Below are positions 16,683 to 27,551 of a stretch of DNA of 64,000 nucleotides, piece after piece (position 1 is the stretch's first letter; the number at the start of each line of letters is the position of its first letter). The translations under genes and the position numbers were made by a program. Origin of the DNA: CAIWHR01 sp039931775 (lineage in GTDB: Bacteria; Pseudomonadota; Gammaproteobacteria; Burkholderiales; Casimicrobiaceae); contig JBDTRG010000169.1 of NCBI GenBank assembly GCA_039931775.1, positions 25,457-89,456 on the forward strand, read 5' to 3'. The notes beneath the pieces were generated by a model. The model searched no databases. It was not told the origin of the DNA and saw only the letters and a program-made list of their open reading frames with translations.

Positions 16683-16931
16683 GAGAGCGGTTACCTGCGG
16701 CGATGCGGGGCGCGCGATCGATGCGGCGGCCCGGAGGTCAAAAGGAGCGGTGGCTGCCTGAAAATATGACATTATGATAACCTATTGTGCATCGCTCCTG
16801 CACTGATTTTGTGCGGAAATCCGGGCAAAATGGACGTTCGGGCCGCCCCGGCGCGCACCGCACAATCGCCGGGGGGAGGTCGCAGTCGGGCACCCCCTTC
16901 GCCCACCCCCGGCCTTATCCAACCGATCGCC
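16683..16931. promoter_or_regulatory. Divergent promoter region of mreB and gatCAB
   Basis: The 249 bases between the divergent mreB and gatC starts contain an AT-rich island at about 16757-16790 (AAATATGACATTATGATAAC) in otherwise GC-rich DNA. Promoter elements for both directions are expected there. TATGAT-like and CATAAT-like hexamers can be found on the two strands, but no -35 box is convincing, so exact promoters are not assigned. The remaining bases show nothing else. Confidence 0.4.
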
Positions 16932-17219
16932 ATGACCCTCTCCATCACCGACGTCCAAAGGATCGCCCATTTGGCACGCATCGAGATCGATAGTGGTCAG
17001 GCCGAAGAGGTGCGCGCGAAACTCGAAGCGATCTTCGGCATGATCGACGAGCTCAATGCTGTCGACACGACCGGCGTCCTGCCGATGGCGCACGCGCAGG
17101 ACGTCACGCTGCCGCTGCGCGACGACAAGGTCACCGCGCCAGATAGCCGCGTGCTGTTCCAGGGTGGCGCGCCGGCCGTGGAGGACGGGCTCTACCTCGT
17201 GCCGAAGGTTCTCGAGTAG
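16932..17219 (+). CDS. gatC: Asp-tRNA(Asn)/Glu-tRNA(Gln) amidotransferase subunit C
   Basis: A 95-residue GatC that clamps GatA and GatB together. It starts MTLSITDVQRIAHLARIEID, the standard family N terminus, and ends VLFQGGAPAVEDGLYLVPKVLE. It contains no active site. ATG 16932 is chosen because it begins the family; the upstream frame is Pro/Arg-rich and not conserved. gatA follows after 14 bases. Confidence 0.95.
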   Translation: MTLSITDVQRIAHLARIEIDSGQAEEVRAKLEAIFGMIDELNAVDTTGVLPMAHAQDVTLPLRDDKVTAPDSRVLFQGGAPAVEDGLYLVPKVLE

Positions 17220-17233
17220 CGTCGCGCGCATCC

Positions 17234-18709
17234 ATGGTCGCCGGGTCCATCGCCGAACTCGCCGAGGCGCTTCGCGCAAAGCACTATTCGTCCGTCGAGT
17301 TGACGCAAGCGCACCTCGAGCGGATCGCCCGCCTCGATCCGGTGCTGAACGCCTTCATCACGGTGGATTGTGAACGCGCGCTCGAAGCGGCGAGGGTGGC
17401 CGATGCCGCAATCGCCGCCGGAGAGGCCGGGCCGCTCACCGGCATCCCGATCGCGCACAAGGACATACTCGCGACCGAGGGGATGCGCACGACCTGCGGG
17501 TCGCGCATGCTCGCGAATTACACGTCGCCGTTCGACGCGCATGTTGTCGGGCGATTGAAGCACGCCGGGACGGTGCTTGTCGGCAAGACGAACATGGACG
17601 AGTTCGCGATGGGGTCGTCGAGCGAGACGTCGTATTTCGGACCGGTGAAGAATCCGTGGAACCCCGGGTACGTGCCGGGCGGGAGTTCCGGCGGCTCGGC
17701 AGCGGCCGTCGCTGCGCGTTTGGTGCCCGCCAGCACCGGGACCGACACCGGCGGCTCGATCCGCCAGCCGGCGGCCCTGTCCGGCATCTGCGGGCTCAAG
17801 CCGACCTACGGCATCTGCTCCCGGTACGGCCTCGTCGCGTTCGCATCGAGCCTCGACCAGGCCGGCCCGTTCGCGCAGACGGCGCGCGATCTCGCGCTGC
17901 TTCTGAACGCGATGGCGGGCTTCGACCCGCGCGACTCGACCTCGCTCGACCGTCCCGTCGAGGACTACACGCGAGCGCTCAACGCGCCGGGACGCGCGAA
18001 ACCGCTCTCGGGCCTCACGATCGGGTTGCCGCGAGAGTACTTCAGCGTCGGCGTCGACACCGATGTCGCAAGGGCGATCGACGCGGCACTGGCCGAGCTT
18101 CGCGCACTCGGCGCGACAACGGTCGACGTCTCGCTGCCCAACGTCGGCCTTGCGGTGCCCGTCTACTACGTGATCGCGCCGGCGGAAGCGTCGTCCAACC
18201 TGTCGCGCTTCGACGGCGTGCGCTACGGGCATCGCGCGGCGGCGTATACCGACCTCACCGACATGTACCGGAAGACGCGCGCGGAGGGCTTCGGCGCGGA
18301 GGTGAAGCGCCGGATTCTCGTCGGGACCTACGTGCTGTCGCACGGCTACTACGATGCGTATTATCTGAAGGCGCAGCAGGTGCGCCGTTTGATCGCCGAC
18401 GACTTCCGCCGCGCGTATACGACGTGCAACGTGATCGTCGGACCCACCGCGCCGACGGCCGCGTTTCCGATCGGCGCGAAGACCGGCGATCCGGTCGAGA
18501 TGTATTTGAACGACATCTTCACGGTCGCGGCGAACCTGACCGGCGCGCCGGCGATGTCGATTCCCTGCGGCTTCGACGGCAACGGCATGCCGATCGGCCT
18601 GCAGATCCAGGGCGACTATTTCTCCGAAGCGATGATGTTGAACGTCGCGCATCGTTTCCAGAGCGCCACCGATTGGCACCGGCGGACACCCACTATGGCT
18701 TCGACATGA
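17234..18709 (+). CDS. gatA: Asp-tRNA(Asn)/Glu-tRNA(Gln) amidotransferase subunit A
   Basis: A 491-residue amidase-signature enzyme that releases ammonia from glutamine for transamidation of misacylated tRNA. The Ser-cisSer-Lys triad is K76 (AHKD), S151 (GGSSGGS) and S175 (DTGGSIRQPA), three residues earlier than in the S. aureus enzyme. Length is normal. Its stop overlaps the gatB start (ATGA), so the two are probably translationally coupled. Confidence 0.96.
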   Translation: MVAGSIAELAEALRAKHYSSVELTQAHLERIARLDPVLNAFITVDCERALEAARVADAAIAAGEAGPLTGIPIAHKDILATEGMRTTCGSRMLANYTSPFDAHVVGRLKHAGTVLVGKTNMDEFAMGSSSETSYFGPVKNPWNPGYVPGGSSGGSAAAVAARLVPASTGTDTGGSIRQPAALSGICGLKPTYGICSRYGLVAFASSLDQAGPFAQTARDLALLLNAMAGFDPRDSTSLDRPVEDYTRALNAPGRAKPLSGLTIGLPREYFSVGVDTDVARAIDAALAELRALGATTVDVSLPNVGLAVPVYYVIAPAEASSNLSRFDGVRYGHRAAAYTDLTDMYRKTRAEGFGAEVKRRILVGTYVLSHGYYDAYYLKAQQVRRLIADDFRRAYTTCNVIVGPTAPTAAFPIGAKTGDPVEMYLNDIFTVAANLTGAPAMSIPCGFDGNGMPIGLQIQGDYFSEAMMLNVAHRFQSATDWHRRTPTMAST

Positions 18710-20157
18710 TCACCACAGGCCTTACGTGGGAAGTCGTCATCGGACTCGAAACGCACGCGCAGCTCTCCACCGCGTCGAAGATCTTTTCGGGAGCGTCGAC
18801 GGCCTTCGGTGCTGCGCCAAATTCGCAGGCATCCGCCGTGGATATCGCATTGCCCGGGGTATTGCCCGTGCTGAATCGCGGCGCGGTCGAGCGCGCGATC
18901 CGGTTCGGCTTGGCCGTCGGCGGCACGATCAATCGCAGAAGCGTGTTCGCCCGCAAGAACTACTTCTACCCCGATCTGCCGAAAGGCTACCAGATCAGCC
19001 AGTTCGAGATTCCGGTCGTGGTGGGCGGCGCGATTGAAATCGTGTCGCCGACGCGCGGCGATGTCCGCGTCGCGCTCACCCGCGCGCACCTCGAGGAGGA
19101 CGCCGGGAAATCGCTGCACGAGGATTTCCACGGGATGACGGGCATCGACCTGAACCGCGCCGGCACGCCGCTGCTCGAAATCGTCTCCGAACCCGACCTG
19201 CGGAGTTCCGCCGAGGCGGTCGCGTACGCGAAGACGCTGCACGCGCTCGTCAGGTGGATCGGCATCTGCGACGGCAACATGCAGGAGGGAAGCTTCCGCT
19301 GCGATGCGAATGTCTCGGTGCGGCCGACGGGCGAGACCAAGCTCGGCACGCGCTGCGAGATCAAGAACCTCAACAGCTTCCGCTTTCTCGAGCAGGCGAT
19401 CGAGTTCGAGATCGCGCGGCAGATCGAGCTGATCGAGGATGGCGGCACAGTCGTCCAGGAGACGCGCCTCTACGATCCCGATCGTCACGAGACGCGGTCG
19501 ATGAGGAGCAAGGAAGACGCCCAGGACTATCGCTACTTCCCCGACCCCGACCTGCCGCCGCTGGTGATCGATGAGGCTTGGATTGAGCGCATCCGATCCG
19601 GAATGCCCGAATTACCCGAGGCGAAGCGGCAGCGGTACGCCGTTGAATTTGGTCTGCCCCGCAACGATGCCATTAGCCTCACCGCCATGCCCGGACTAGC
19701 GGAGTCCTTCGAGGCCACGATTCAGGCGGGAGTCGACACCAAGCTCGCCGCAAACTGGCATCTGGGCGAGTTCCTTGCAGCAGTCAACAAGGCCGAGATC
19801 GACTCGGCCGCGGCGCCTGTCTCCGGCGTGAGGTTCGCGTCGCTACTGAAGCGCATCGAGGACGGCACCATTTCCGGCAAGATCGCCAAGGACGTCTTCG
19901 ACGCGATGTGGGCCGGCGAAGGCGACGCCGACGCGATCATTGCGGCCAAGGCCCTCCGACAGATCTCCGACGTAGGCGCAATCGAGGGCATCGTCGAGGA
20001 GGTGATCAAAGCGAACCCGGCGATCGTTGCCGAATACAAGGCCGGCAAGGCAAAGGCGTTCAATTCGCTTGTCGGCAAAGCGATGCAAGCCACGAAGGGC
20101 AAAGCGAACCCGGCGCAGGTCAACGCGGTCCTGACGAAGAAGCTCGGTGCACTGTAG
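18706..20157 (+). CDS. gatB: Asp-tRNA(Asn)/Glu-tRNA(Gln) amidotransferase subunit B
   Basis: A 483-residue GatB that phosphorylates the misacylated tRNA and transfers ammonia to it. The N-terminal cradle domain has WEVVIGLETHAQL, SASTAFGAAPN-like metal-site sequence and KNYFYPDLPKGYQISQ; the C-terminal YqeY-like tail ends GKANPAQVNAVLTKKL. The same frame is open for 1 kb upstream inside gatA, but ATG 18706 starts the family sequence. The presence of GatCAB suggests that AsnRS, GlnRS or both are absent or supplemented in this organism. Confidence 0.96.
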   Translation: MITTGLTWEVVIGLETHAQLSTASKIFSGASTAFGAAPNSQASAVDIALPGVLPVLNRGAVERAIRFGLAVGGTINRRSVFARKNYFYPDLPKGYQISQFEIPVVVGGAIEIVSPTRGDVRVALTRAHLEEDAGKSLHEDFHGMTGIDLNRAGTPLLEIVSEPDLRSSAEAVAYAKTLHALVRWIGICDGNMQEGSFRCDANVSVRPTGETKLGTRCEIKNLNSFRFLEQAIEFEIARQIELIEDGGTVVQETRLYDPDRHETRSMRSKEDAQDYRYFPDPDLPPLVIDEAWIERIRSGMPELPEAKRQRYAVEFGLPRNDAISLTAMPGLAESFEATIQAGVDTKLAANWHLGEFLAAVNKAEIDSAAAPVSGVRFASLLKRIEDGTISGKIAKDVFDAMWAGEGDADAIIAAKALRQISDVGAIEGIVEEVIKANPAIVAEYKAGKAKAFNSLVGKAMQATKGKANPAQVNAVLTKKLGAL

Positions 20158-20193
20158 AGCGAAAAACGCCGGATCTGATGCATCCCGGATCGG

Positions 20194-20400
20194 GTGCGAG
20201 CAGCCTGGACCAACCTGGCGGCCGAGAATCCGGACAAGGTCACCGCGCTGCAAAAGCGTGCTAACGAAGCGGCCGCGACGATGGCGAAACCGTTGCTGCT
20301 GCAGACGGAGTTCAATGCCATGCGCGAGCGCTTGCGCATGCCGCCGGCCCTCCCGAATGAAGAGGCTTCCTTCAACGAAGAGAACTCAAGTTCGGCGACG
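20194..20400 (+). pseudogene. C-terminal fragment of an arylsulfatase-like gene
   Basis: This frame reads RAAWTNLAAENPDKVTALQ and then KPLLLQTEFNAMRERLRMPP, which resembles the end of type I arylsulfatases, where a D-R-x-E-x-x-N-L-A-x-x-x-P-x-K-V element precedes the last helix. No upstream sulfatase sequence exists, because gatB ends 36 bases before. The frame continues without similarity to 20553, into the convergent ettA gene. It is best read as a decayed leftover of a transferred or deleted gene. The 374 bases between gatB and ettA hold nothing else that I can see. Confidence 0.45.
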
Positions 20401-20531
20401 TCAGGACGGCGGCGGCGCCATGTGATCGGTCACTGCGTCGATCACCTTTTCGGGTTCTTCCGCGTCGCCCTCCGTTTCGTTGTCGAGGACCTTGCCTACG
20501 CGGGGCCATGCGCGTCGCCCGGCGAGCGCAA

Positions 20532-22196
20532 TCACGCCATCAGCGCCTTGTAGCGAATCCGGTGCGGTCGCGCACCCTCCTCGCCGAGTCGCCGTTTCTT
20601 GTCGGCTTCGTACTCCTGATAATTACCCTCGAAAAACGACCAATGCGAATCGCCTTCCGCCGCGAGGATATGCGTGGCGATGCGATCGAGGAACCATCGA
20701 TCGTGCGAGATCACGAGCACGCTGCCGGCAAACTCGGCGAGCGCGTCCTCGAGCGCGCGCAGCGTTTCGACGTCGAGGTCATTGGACGGCTCGTCCAGCA
20801 GCAGCACGTTGCCGCCCTTGAGCAGCGTCGCCGCCAGATGAAGGCGTCCCCGCTCGCCGCCCGAGAGCGTTCCCACGATCTTCTGCTGATCGGCGCCCTT
20901 GAAATTGAAGCGCCCGAGATAGGCGCGCGACGGCATCTCGAACCGTCCCACCGTGAGGATGTCCTGCCCGCCGGAGATCGCGTGCCACACGGTCTTGTCG
21001 TCGGGTAACGATTCTCGCGTCTGGTCGACGACCGCGAGCCTCGCGGTCGATCCGATCGCAATCTCGCCACGGTCGGGCTTCTCCTTCCCGGTGATCATCC
21101 GGAAGAGTGTGGTCTTGCCGGCACCGTTGGGACCGATGATCCCGACGATCGCGCCGGCCGGGATATTGAAAGACAGATCGTCGACGAGCAGCCGATCGCC
21201 GTAGGACTTGCGAACATTCTTGAACTCGATCACCGACTCGCCGAGGCGCTCGGCAACCGGAATGAAGATCTCCTGCGTCTCGTTGCGCTGCTGGTGCTCG
21301 TACGACGAGAGTTCCTCGAAGCGCGCGATGCGCGCCTTGCCTTTGGCCTGCCGGCCACGGGCATTCTGCCGCACCCACTCGAGCTCCTTCTGCATCGCCT
21401 TGATGCGCGCGGCTTCCTGCTTCGCCTCGGTTTTGAGGCGCGCTTCCTTCTGCTCGAGCCACGAGCTGTAGTTTCCTTTCCACGGAATGCCGTAGCCTCG
21501 GTCGAGTTCGAGGATCCATTCCGCCGCATTGTCCAGAAAGTAACGGTCGTGGGTCACCGCGATCACGGTGCCGGGAAAGCGCTGCAGGAACTGTTCGAGC
21601 CATTCGACGCTCTCGGCGTCCAGATGGTTGGTCGGCTCGTCGAGGAGCAGCATGTCGGGTTTCGACAGCAGCAACCTGCAGAGGGCGACGCGGCGCTTTT
21701 CTCCGCCGGACAGATTGGCGACGTTTGCGTCCCAGGGCGGAAGGCGCAGCGCGTCGGCGGCGATTTCCATCTGGACCTCGGTGTCGGCGCCGGAGGTCGC
21801 GATGACGGCTTCGTATTTCGCCTGCTCCGCCGCGAGCTTGTCGAAGTCGGCGTCGGGCTCCGCGTAGGCGGCGTAGATCTCGTCCAGCTTCGTCTTGGCG
21901 ACGAGGATCTCCGACAGGCCTTCCTCGACCGTTTCGCGCACGGTCCTCAAAGGATCGAGTTGCGGCTCCTGCGGCAGGAATCCGATCCGCATGTTCGGCA
22001 TCGGCACCGCTTCGCCGTCGAACTCACGGTCTTCGCCGGCCATGATGCGCAGCAGGCTCGACTTGCCGGAGCCGTTCAAGCCCAGCACGCCGATCTTGGC
22101 GCCGGGAAAGAACGACAGGGAGATGTCCTTGAGGATGACGCGCTTGGGCGGGACGATCTTGCCCACGCGGTTCATGGTGTAGACGTATTGAGCCAT
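20532..22196 (-). CDS. ettA: Energy-dependent translational throttle protein EttA (ABC-F)
   Basis: A 554-residue ABC-F ATPase with two nucleotide-binding domains and no membrane segments. Walker A sites are GLNGSGKSS and GPNGAGKTT; signature motifs are LSGGEKRR and LSGGERGR; Walker B sites are MLLLDEPTNHLD and VLLLDEPSNDLD. The linker carries WVRQNARGRQAKGKARI, which contacts the P-site tRNA. EttA binds the ribosomal E site and gates the first peptide bond according to ADP/ATP ratio. ATG 22196 begins the family N terminus MAQYVYTMNRVGK. Confidence 0.95.
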   Translation of the reverse strand: MAQYVYTMNRVGKIVPPKRVILKDISLSFFPGAKIGVLGLNGSGKSSLLRIMAGEDREFDGEAVPMPNMRIGFLPQEPQLDPLRTVRETVEEGLSEILVAKTKLDEIYAAYAEPDADFDKLAAEQAKYEAVIATSGADTEVQMEIAADALRLPPWDANVANLSGGEKRRVALCRLLLSKPDMLLLDEPTNHLDAESVEWLEQFLQRFPGTVIAVTHDRYFLDNAAEWILELDRGYGIPWKGNYSSWLEQKEARLKTEAKQEAARIKAMQKELEWVRQNARGRQAKGKARIARFEELSSYEHQQRNETQEIFIPVAERLGESVIEFKNVRKSYGDRLLVDDLSFNIPAGAIVGIIGPNGAGKTTLFRMITGKEKPDRGEIAIGSTARLAVVDQTRESLPDDKTVWHAISGGQDILTVGRFEMPSRAYLGRFNFKGADQQKIVGTLSGGERGRLHLAATLLKGGNVLLLDEPSNDLDVETLRALEDALAEFAGSVLVISHDRWFLDRIATHILAAEGDSHWSFFEGNYQEYEADKKRRLGEEGARPHRIRYKALMA

Positions 22197-22223
22197 GGGA
22201 CACCGAGCGATTGACGGGCCGCA

Positions 22224-22229
22224 ATTATA
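22224..22229 (-). promoter_or_regulatory. Candidate -10 box for ettA
   Basis: A perfect TATAAT on the minus strand lies 28 bases upstream of the ettA start, in a GC-rich surrounding. No good -35 box is seen at the usual spacing. Confidence 0.45.
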
Positions 22230-22358
22230 AGAGGCGCCGCGAACATTCAGGCGGCAGGGGGGCGACCAAGATACGCGCACCCCTCGCGCCGCGAGCGCGC
22301 CGAGGCGCGGGAGCGCCTGCGGGTCGCCGGGCCCGCCCGGCGCGCCGCCCGGCGCGGA

Positions 22359-23144
22359 TTACTTCTTGGCCGGCCCTGCAGCGGTCGTCGGCGCGGCCGC
22401 GCTGGCAGCCTTGGTGGGCGCGGAAGCGGTGGCGCTTGCGGATTTGCCGGGCTCGGTATTCGCCTTGGCCGAGACGAGTTCACGCCAACGCGCCTTGTCG
22501 GCGTCGTATTTCGCGATGACCGACGCGGTCTCGCGCTTCTTCTGGACGATGAGGTCGGCCTGGCGAGCGAGTTCGGCATCGATGCTCTCGACCTCGCGAT
22601 CGAGTGCCGCGACCACCGGCTTCCCCTGGAGTTCCACCTTTTTCGTCTCGGCCTCGGCCCTGCGCTTGTTGAGCTGGTCGCTGTAGGCCAGCGTCGACTG
22701 GACCACGTTGTTGATCGTCTGCAGCGAGCGGTTTCTCGCCAGATCGATCTCGGCCTCGCTGGTGTAGGAAGACAGGAGTGCCCGATCTCGTCGCGCGATC
22801 TCTTCCTGTTGCCGCGCGCTCAGTTTCTCGCGCTCGGCATCCTGCTCAAGCGCGCGGCGCTGCTCCGGCGTCAGCGCCCTGTCGGTCTTCTTGACCGCAA
22901 TGCCCTGCTTGTTGAGCTCGACGTTGGCCTTGTCGAGGGCTTCGGGCGGCATCTTGTCCGTGTAGTGGACCACCCCTTTTTCGTCGACCCATTTGTACGT
23001 CGCTGCGGCGGCCTCGCCGGCGCCCGCCAGCAAGGTGGCGGCTACGAGCGCTGCCGAAACTGCCAGGACGCCGCCCAGGAGAGCGCCGCCCTTCGCGCCA
23101 TCGCGTGGTAACACCTTCGCCCTACCTCGCCAAGTCTTCGCCAC
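22359..23144 (-). CDS. DUF4124-domain exported coiled-coil protein
   Basis: A 261-residue protein with an N-terminal hydrophobic segment (about 20-46, ending AGEAAAA) that could be a signal peptide or anchor. A DUF4124 domain follows (TYKWVDEKGVVHYTDKMPPEA) and then a long charged coiled coil (about 90-225) rich in Glu, Arg and Lys. The Ala/Ser/Thr-rich C terminus is low complexity. DUF4124 proteins are common in the periplasm of beta- and gammaproteobacteria and have no defined function. The 162 bases between it and ettA are very GC-rich with hairpin potential and could hold its terminator. Confidence 0.82.
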   Translation of the reverse strand: MAKTWRGRAKVLPRDGAKGGALLGGVLAVSAALVAATLLAGAGEAAAATYKWVDEKGVVHYTDKMPPEALDKANVELNKQGIAVKKTDRALTPEQRRALEQDAEREKLSARQQEEIARRDRALLSSYTSEAEIDLARNRSLQTINNVVQSTLAYSDQLNKRRAEAETKKVELQGKPVVAALDREVESIDAELARQADLIVQKKRETASVIAKYDADKARWRELVSAKANTEPGKSASATASAPTKAASAAAPTTAAGPAKK

Positions 23145-23207
23145 AAATCTCTCCTGCTGCTTCGATCCGCCCGCCGGGCCCGAGTTCCACGGGCCGCATG
23201 ACGGATT

Positions 23208-23867
23208 TCAGGCGACGCCGTACTCCGCCCGGTAGGCCTTGACTGCCGGCGCATGGGCCGTCAACGCCGGCCGCCCGGCGATGAACTTCATCACGTCATC
23301 CAGCGTCGCGATCGCGATCACCGGAATGCCATATGTCTCGCGCACTTCGTCCACCGCCGACCGCTCGCCCAGCCCGCGCTCCATCCTGTCGAGCGCGATC
23401 AGCACCCCGGCCGGACGCGCGCCGTTCGCCCGGATCAGGTCCACCGACTCGCGCACCGATGTTCCCGCGGTCATCACGTCGTCGACGATCAGGATCCGGC
23501 CGCGCAGCGCTGCGCCGACGATATTGCCTCCCTCGCCATGGTCCTTCGCCTCCTTGCGATTGAAGCTGAACGGCAAATTGTGACCTTTTTCGGCAAGCGC
23601 GATCGCGACCGCCGCCGCCAGCGTGATCCCCTTGTACGCCGGTCCGAAAAGCTGGTCGCAGGCCACCCCGGCCGCGAGCAGCGCGTCTGCGTAAAACCCG
23701 CCCAATCGCCGCAGGCTTTCGCCGTCGTTGAACAATCCTGCGTTGAAGAAGTACGGGGTCCTGCGCCCGGCCTTGGTGACGAATTCCCCAAATCGAAGCA
23801 CGTCACGTGCCACAGCGAAGGCGAGGAACTCCTGGCGAAAATCGGTCAAGGTGGACTCTGTTGGCAC
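23208..23867 (-). CDS. pyrE: Orotate phosphoribosyltransferase
   Basis: A 219-residue type I phosphoribosyltransferase that makes OMP from orotate and PRPP in pyrimidine synthesis. The PRPP loop is RILIVDDVMTAGTSVRES, and the N-terminal FGEFVTKAGRRTPYFFNAG binds orotate. GTG 23867 is used; TTG 23849 (LTDFRQEFLAFAV) is an alternative close to the usual family start. A TATAAT at 23881-23886 on this strand lies so close upstream that it favours the downstream TTG or a very short leader. Divergent from xth. Confidence 0.92.
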   Translation of the reverse strand: MPTESTLTDFRQEFLAFAVARDVLRFGEFVTKAGRRTPYFFNAGLFNDGESLRRLGGFYADALLAAGVACDQLFGPAYKGITLAAAVAIALAEKGHNLPFSFNRKEAKDHGEGGNIVGAALRGRILIVDDVMTAGTSVRESVDLIRANGARPAGVLIALDRMERGLGERSAVDEVRETYGIPVIAIATLDDVMKFIAGRPALTAHAPAVKAYRAEYGVA

Positions 23868-24021
23868 GTGGGACGCGCCGATTATACGCTGCCCCCCGCG
23901 CCACTCGGCGCCGTTGCGCTCGCTCGAATCGGCCGAGTTTCGCGTACTGCCGGACCGACTTCGAGGCGTGTAAACTCGCCGCTTTTCGCGAACGAAACGC
24001 GCAGGACGCGCTCCCCACACC

Positions 24022-24798
24022 GTGCGAATCATCACCCTCAACGTCAACGGCATCCGCAGCTCCGAGCGGCGCGGCCTCTCCCGCTGGCTCGGTCGCGCAG
24101 AGCCTTGGGACGTCGTGTGCCTGCAGGAGATCAAGGCGACGCGCGACGACGTCCCGCGCACGCTCCGCGCCCCGCGGCGCTCGCACGCGGCCTTCCTGCC
24201 GGCGCAGCGCAAGGGCTACAGCGGCGTGGCCGTCTACGCGAAGGTTCCGCCCCGATTTGTCGAGGGGTTTGGCGTGGACGAATTCGACGCCGAAGGACGG
24301 TACCTCGAAGCGCACTTCGCGGAGCTCACCATCATCAGCGTTTACCTTCCTTCGGGGTCGAGCGGGCCGCATCGGCAGGCCTCGAAATTTCGCTTCCTCG
24401 AAGCCTTCCTCCCTCACCTCGCGAAGCTTCGCAAAGGCAAGCGCGAGATCATCCTGTGCGGCGACTGGAACATCGCGCACAAGGAGATCGACCTCAAGAA
24501 CTGGCGCAGTAACCAGAAGAATTCCGGTTTTCTGCCCGAGGAACGGGCGTGGCTCACGCGCGTGTTCGGCGAACTGGGATTTGTCGACGTCTTCCGCCGG
24601 ATCGATCAGCGTCCCGACCAGTACACGTGGTGGTCGAACCGCGGTGAAGCGTGGGCGAAGAACGTCGGATGGCGCATCGACTACCAGATCGCCACCGCCG
24701 GCATCGCCGCCAAGGCCAAGACCGCGGCGATCTACACGAACCGGCGGTTCTCGGACCACGCTCCCCTCGTCATCGACTACGATCACGAACTCAAGTAG
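24022..24798 (+). CDS. xth: Exodeoxyribonuclease III (ExoA/XthA type)
   Basis: A 258-residue endonuclease/exonuclease/phosphatase-fold enzyme for AP-site cleavage and 3'-end repair. The motifs are TLNVNGIRS (metal-site Asn), CLQEIKA (catalytic Glu), CGDWNIAH (Asp/Asn pair) and FSDHAPLVID (catalytic His). It starts at GTG 24022, directly at the conserved MRIITLNVNG. It is seven bases from the downstream ABC-F gene. Confidence 0.94.
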   Translation: MRIITLNVNGIRSSERRGLSRWLGRAEPWDVVCLQEIKATRDDVPRTLRAPRRSHAAFLPAQRKGYSGVAVYAKVPPRFVEGFGVDEFDAEGRYLEAHFAELTIISVYLPSGSSGPHRQASKFRFLEAFLPHLAKLRKGKREIILCGDWNIAHKEIDLKNWRSNQKNSGFLPEERAWLTRVFGELGFVDVFRRIDQRPDQYTWWSNRGEAWAKNVGWRIDYQIATAGIAAKAKTAAIYTNRRFSDHAPLVIDYDHELK

Positions 24799-24804
24799 CG
24801 AGTC

Positions 24805-26727
<1,923 letters not shown>

Positions 26728-26782
26728 CGGTCGATACCCCGATCCGGAAGGCGCCTGTCGCGGCGAGCGATTTCACCCTCCT

Positions 26783-26815
26783 GGCCGGGCGATTACCCCG
26801 GCCGAACGCCCGGCC
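26783..26815. terminator. Hairpin at the convergence of the ABC-F and methyltransferase genes
   Basis: GGCCGGGCG (26783-26791) and CGCCCGGCC (26807-26815) form a perfect nine-pair stem with a 15-base loop. It overlaps the last codons of the minus-strand methyltransferase. No T-run follows, so it is only a possible terminator. Confidence 0.35.
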
Positions 26816-27551
26816 GATAGAAGAGGTACACCGCGAAGCCCAGCGTGTCGCGACCCCATTTGAGATAGGCATCGCGCCATCGGCGGATGCGCTCCAGCAT
26901 CTCCGGGACATCGGGATCGTCCGGCTGTTCGCCCGCGTACCGTTCGATCGAGCGCGAGTATTTCCATTCGTAGTCGTCCCACTCGTCCGGCGACGCGGTG
27001 GTCGCATGCATCGGGATGAGCCCGGCGGCAACGCCCGCCTGCACGTTGCCGCGGTGGTCGAGGAACTCGTCGTCGGTCCCGCCGAGGAACTTGACGTAGT
27101 CCGCATGCGGCTTCTTCTGCCAGTACCCTTCACCGATCATCAGGTAGCCGCCCGGCTTCGTCCACACCTTGAGCTGGTTGCATATCCCGGCCATGCCGCC
27201 GTCGATGCCTCCGGCGCCCAGCATCACGGACAAGTGGAACGTCTCCGGATCGGCCTGATATTCACGGATGTCGCTGTCGTCGAGGTGCAGCTTGGACAGG
27301 GCGCCCGTCCACTCGGCGCGCTCGCGGGCGGCTTCCAGCATCAGCTCCGAGTGATCGACGGCGATGACGGTCGAGCCGAAGCGCTCGATGATCCGCAGCG
27401 CGAGTTCGGCGCGCCCGCAGCCCAGGTCGAGCACGCGCGAGGTTCCGGTCAGCGGAAGAAGATCGAGCATCCTTTCGATCTTCGCCGAGGAGATCGGATT
27501 GCAGTAGTCGTGGTCGCGGTGCGCGATGCTGCTGAATTTCTGGCGGTTCAT
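26793..27551 (-). CDS. Class I SAM-dependent methyltransferase
   Basis: A 252-residue Rossmann-fold methyltransferase. Motif I is VLDLGCGRAELAL, motif II is VIAVDHSE, and a SAM-dependent core follows (TFHLSVMLGAGG, KPGGYLMIGEGYW). It resembles small-molecule methyltransferases that carry a C-terminal RWRDAYLKWGRDTLGFAVYLF helix, often annotated only as methyltransferase. The substrate is unknown. Its ATG overlaps the stop of the AmpG-like gene, so the two form an operon. Confidence 0.88.
   Translation of the reverse strand: MNRQKFSSIAHRDHDYCNPISSAKIERMLDLLPLTGTSRVLDLGCGRAELALRIIERFGSTVIAVDHSELMLEAARERAEWTGALSKLHLDDSDIREYQADPETFHLSVMLGAGGIDGGMAGICNQLKVWTKPGGYLMIGEGYWQKKPHADYVKFLGGTDDEFLDHRGNVQAGVAAGLIPMHATTASPDEWDDYEWKYSRSIERYAGEQPDDPDVPEMLERIRRWRDAYLKWGRDTLGFAVYLFYRPGVRPG

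Noticed and set aside
17656..18705. Upstream extension of the gatB frame inside gatA
   Set aside because: The extension is Arg-rich shadow sequence; gatB begins at ATG 18706 with the conserved family N terminus.
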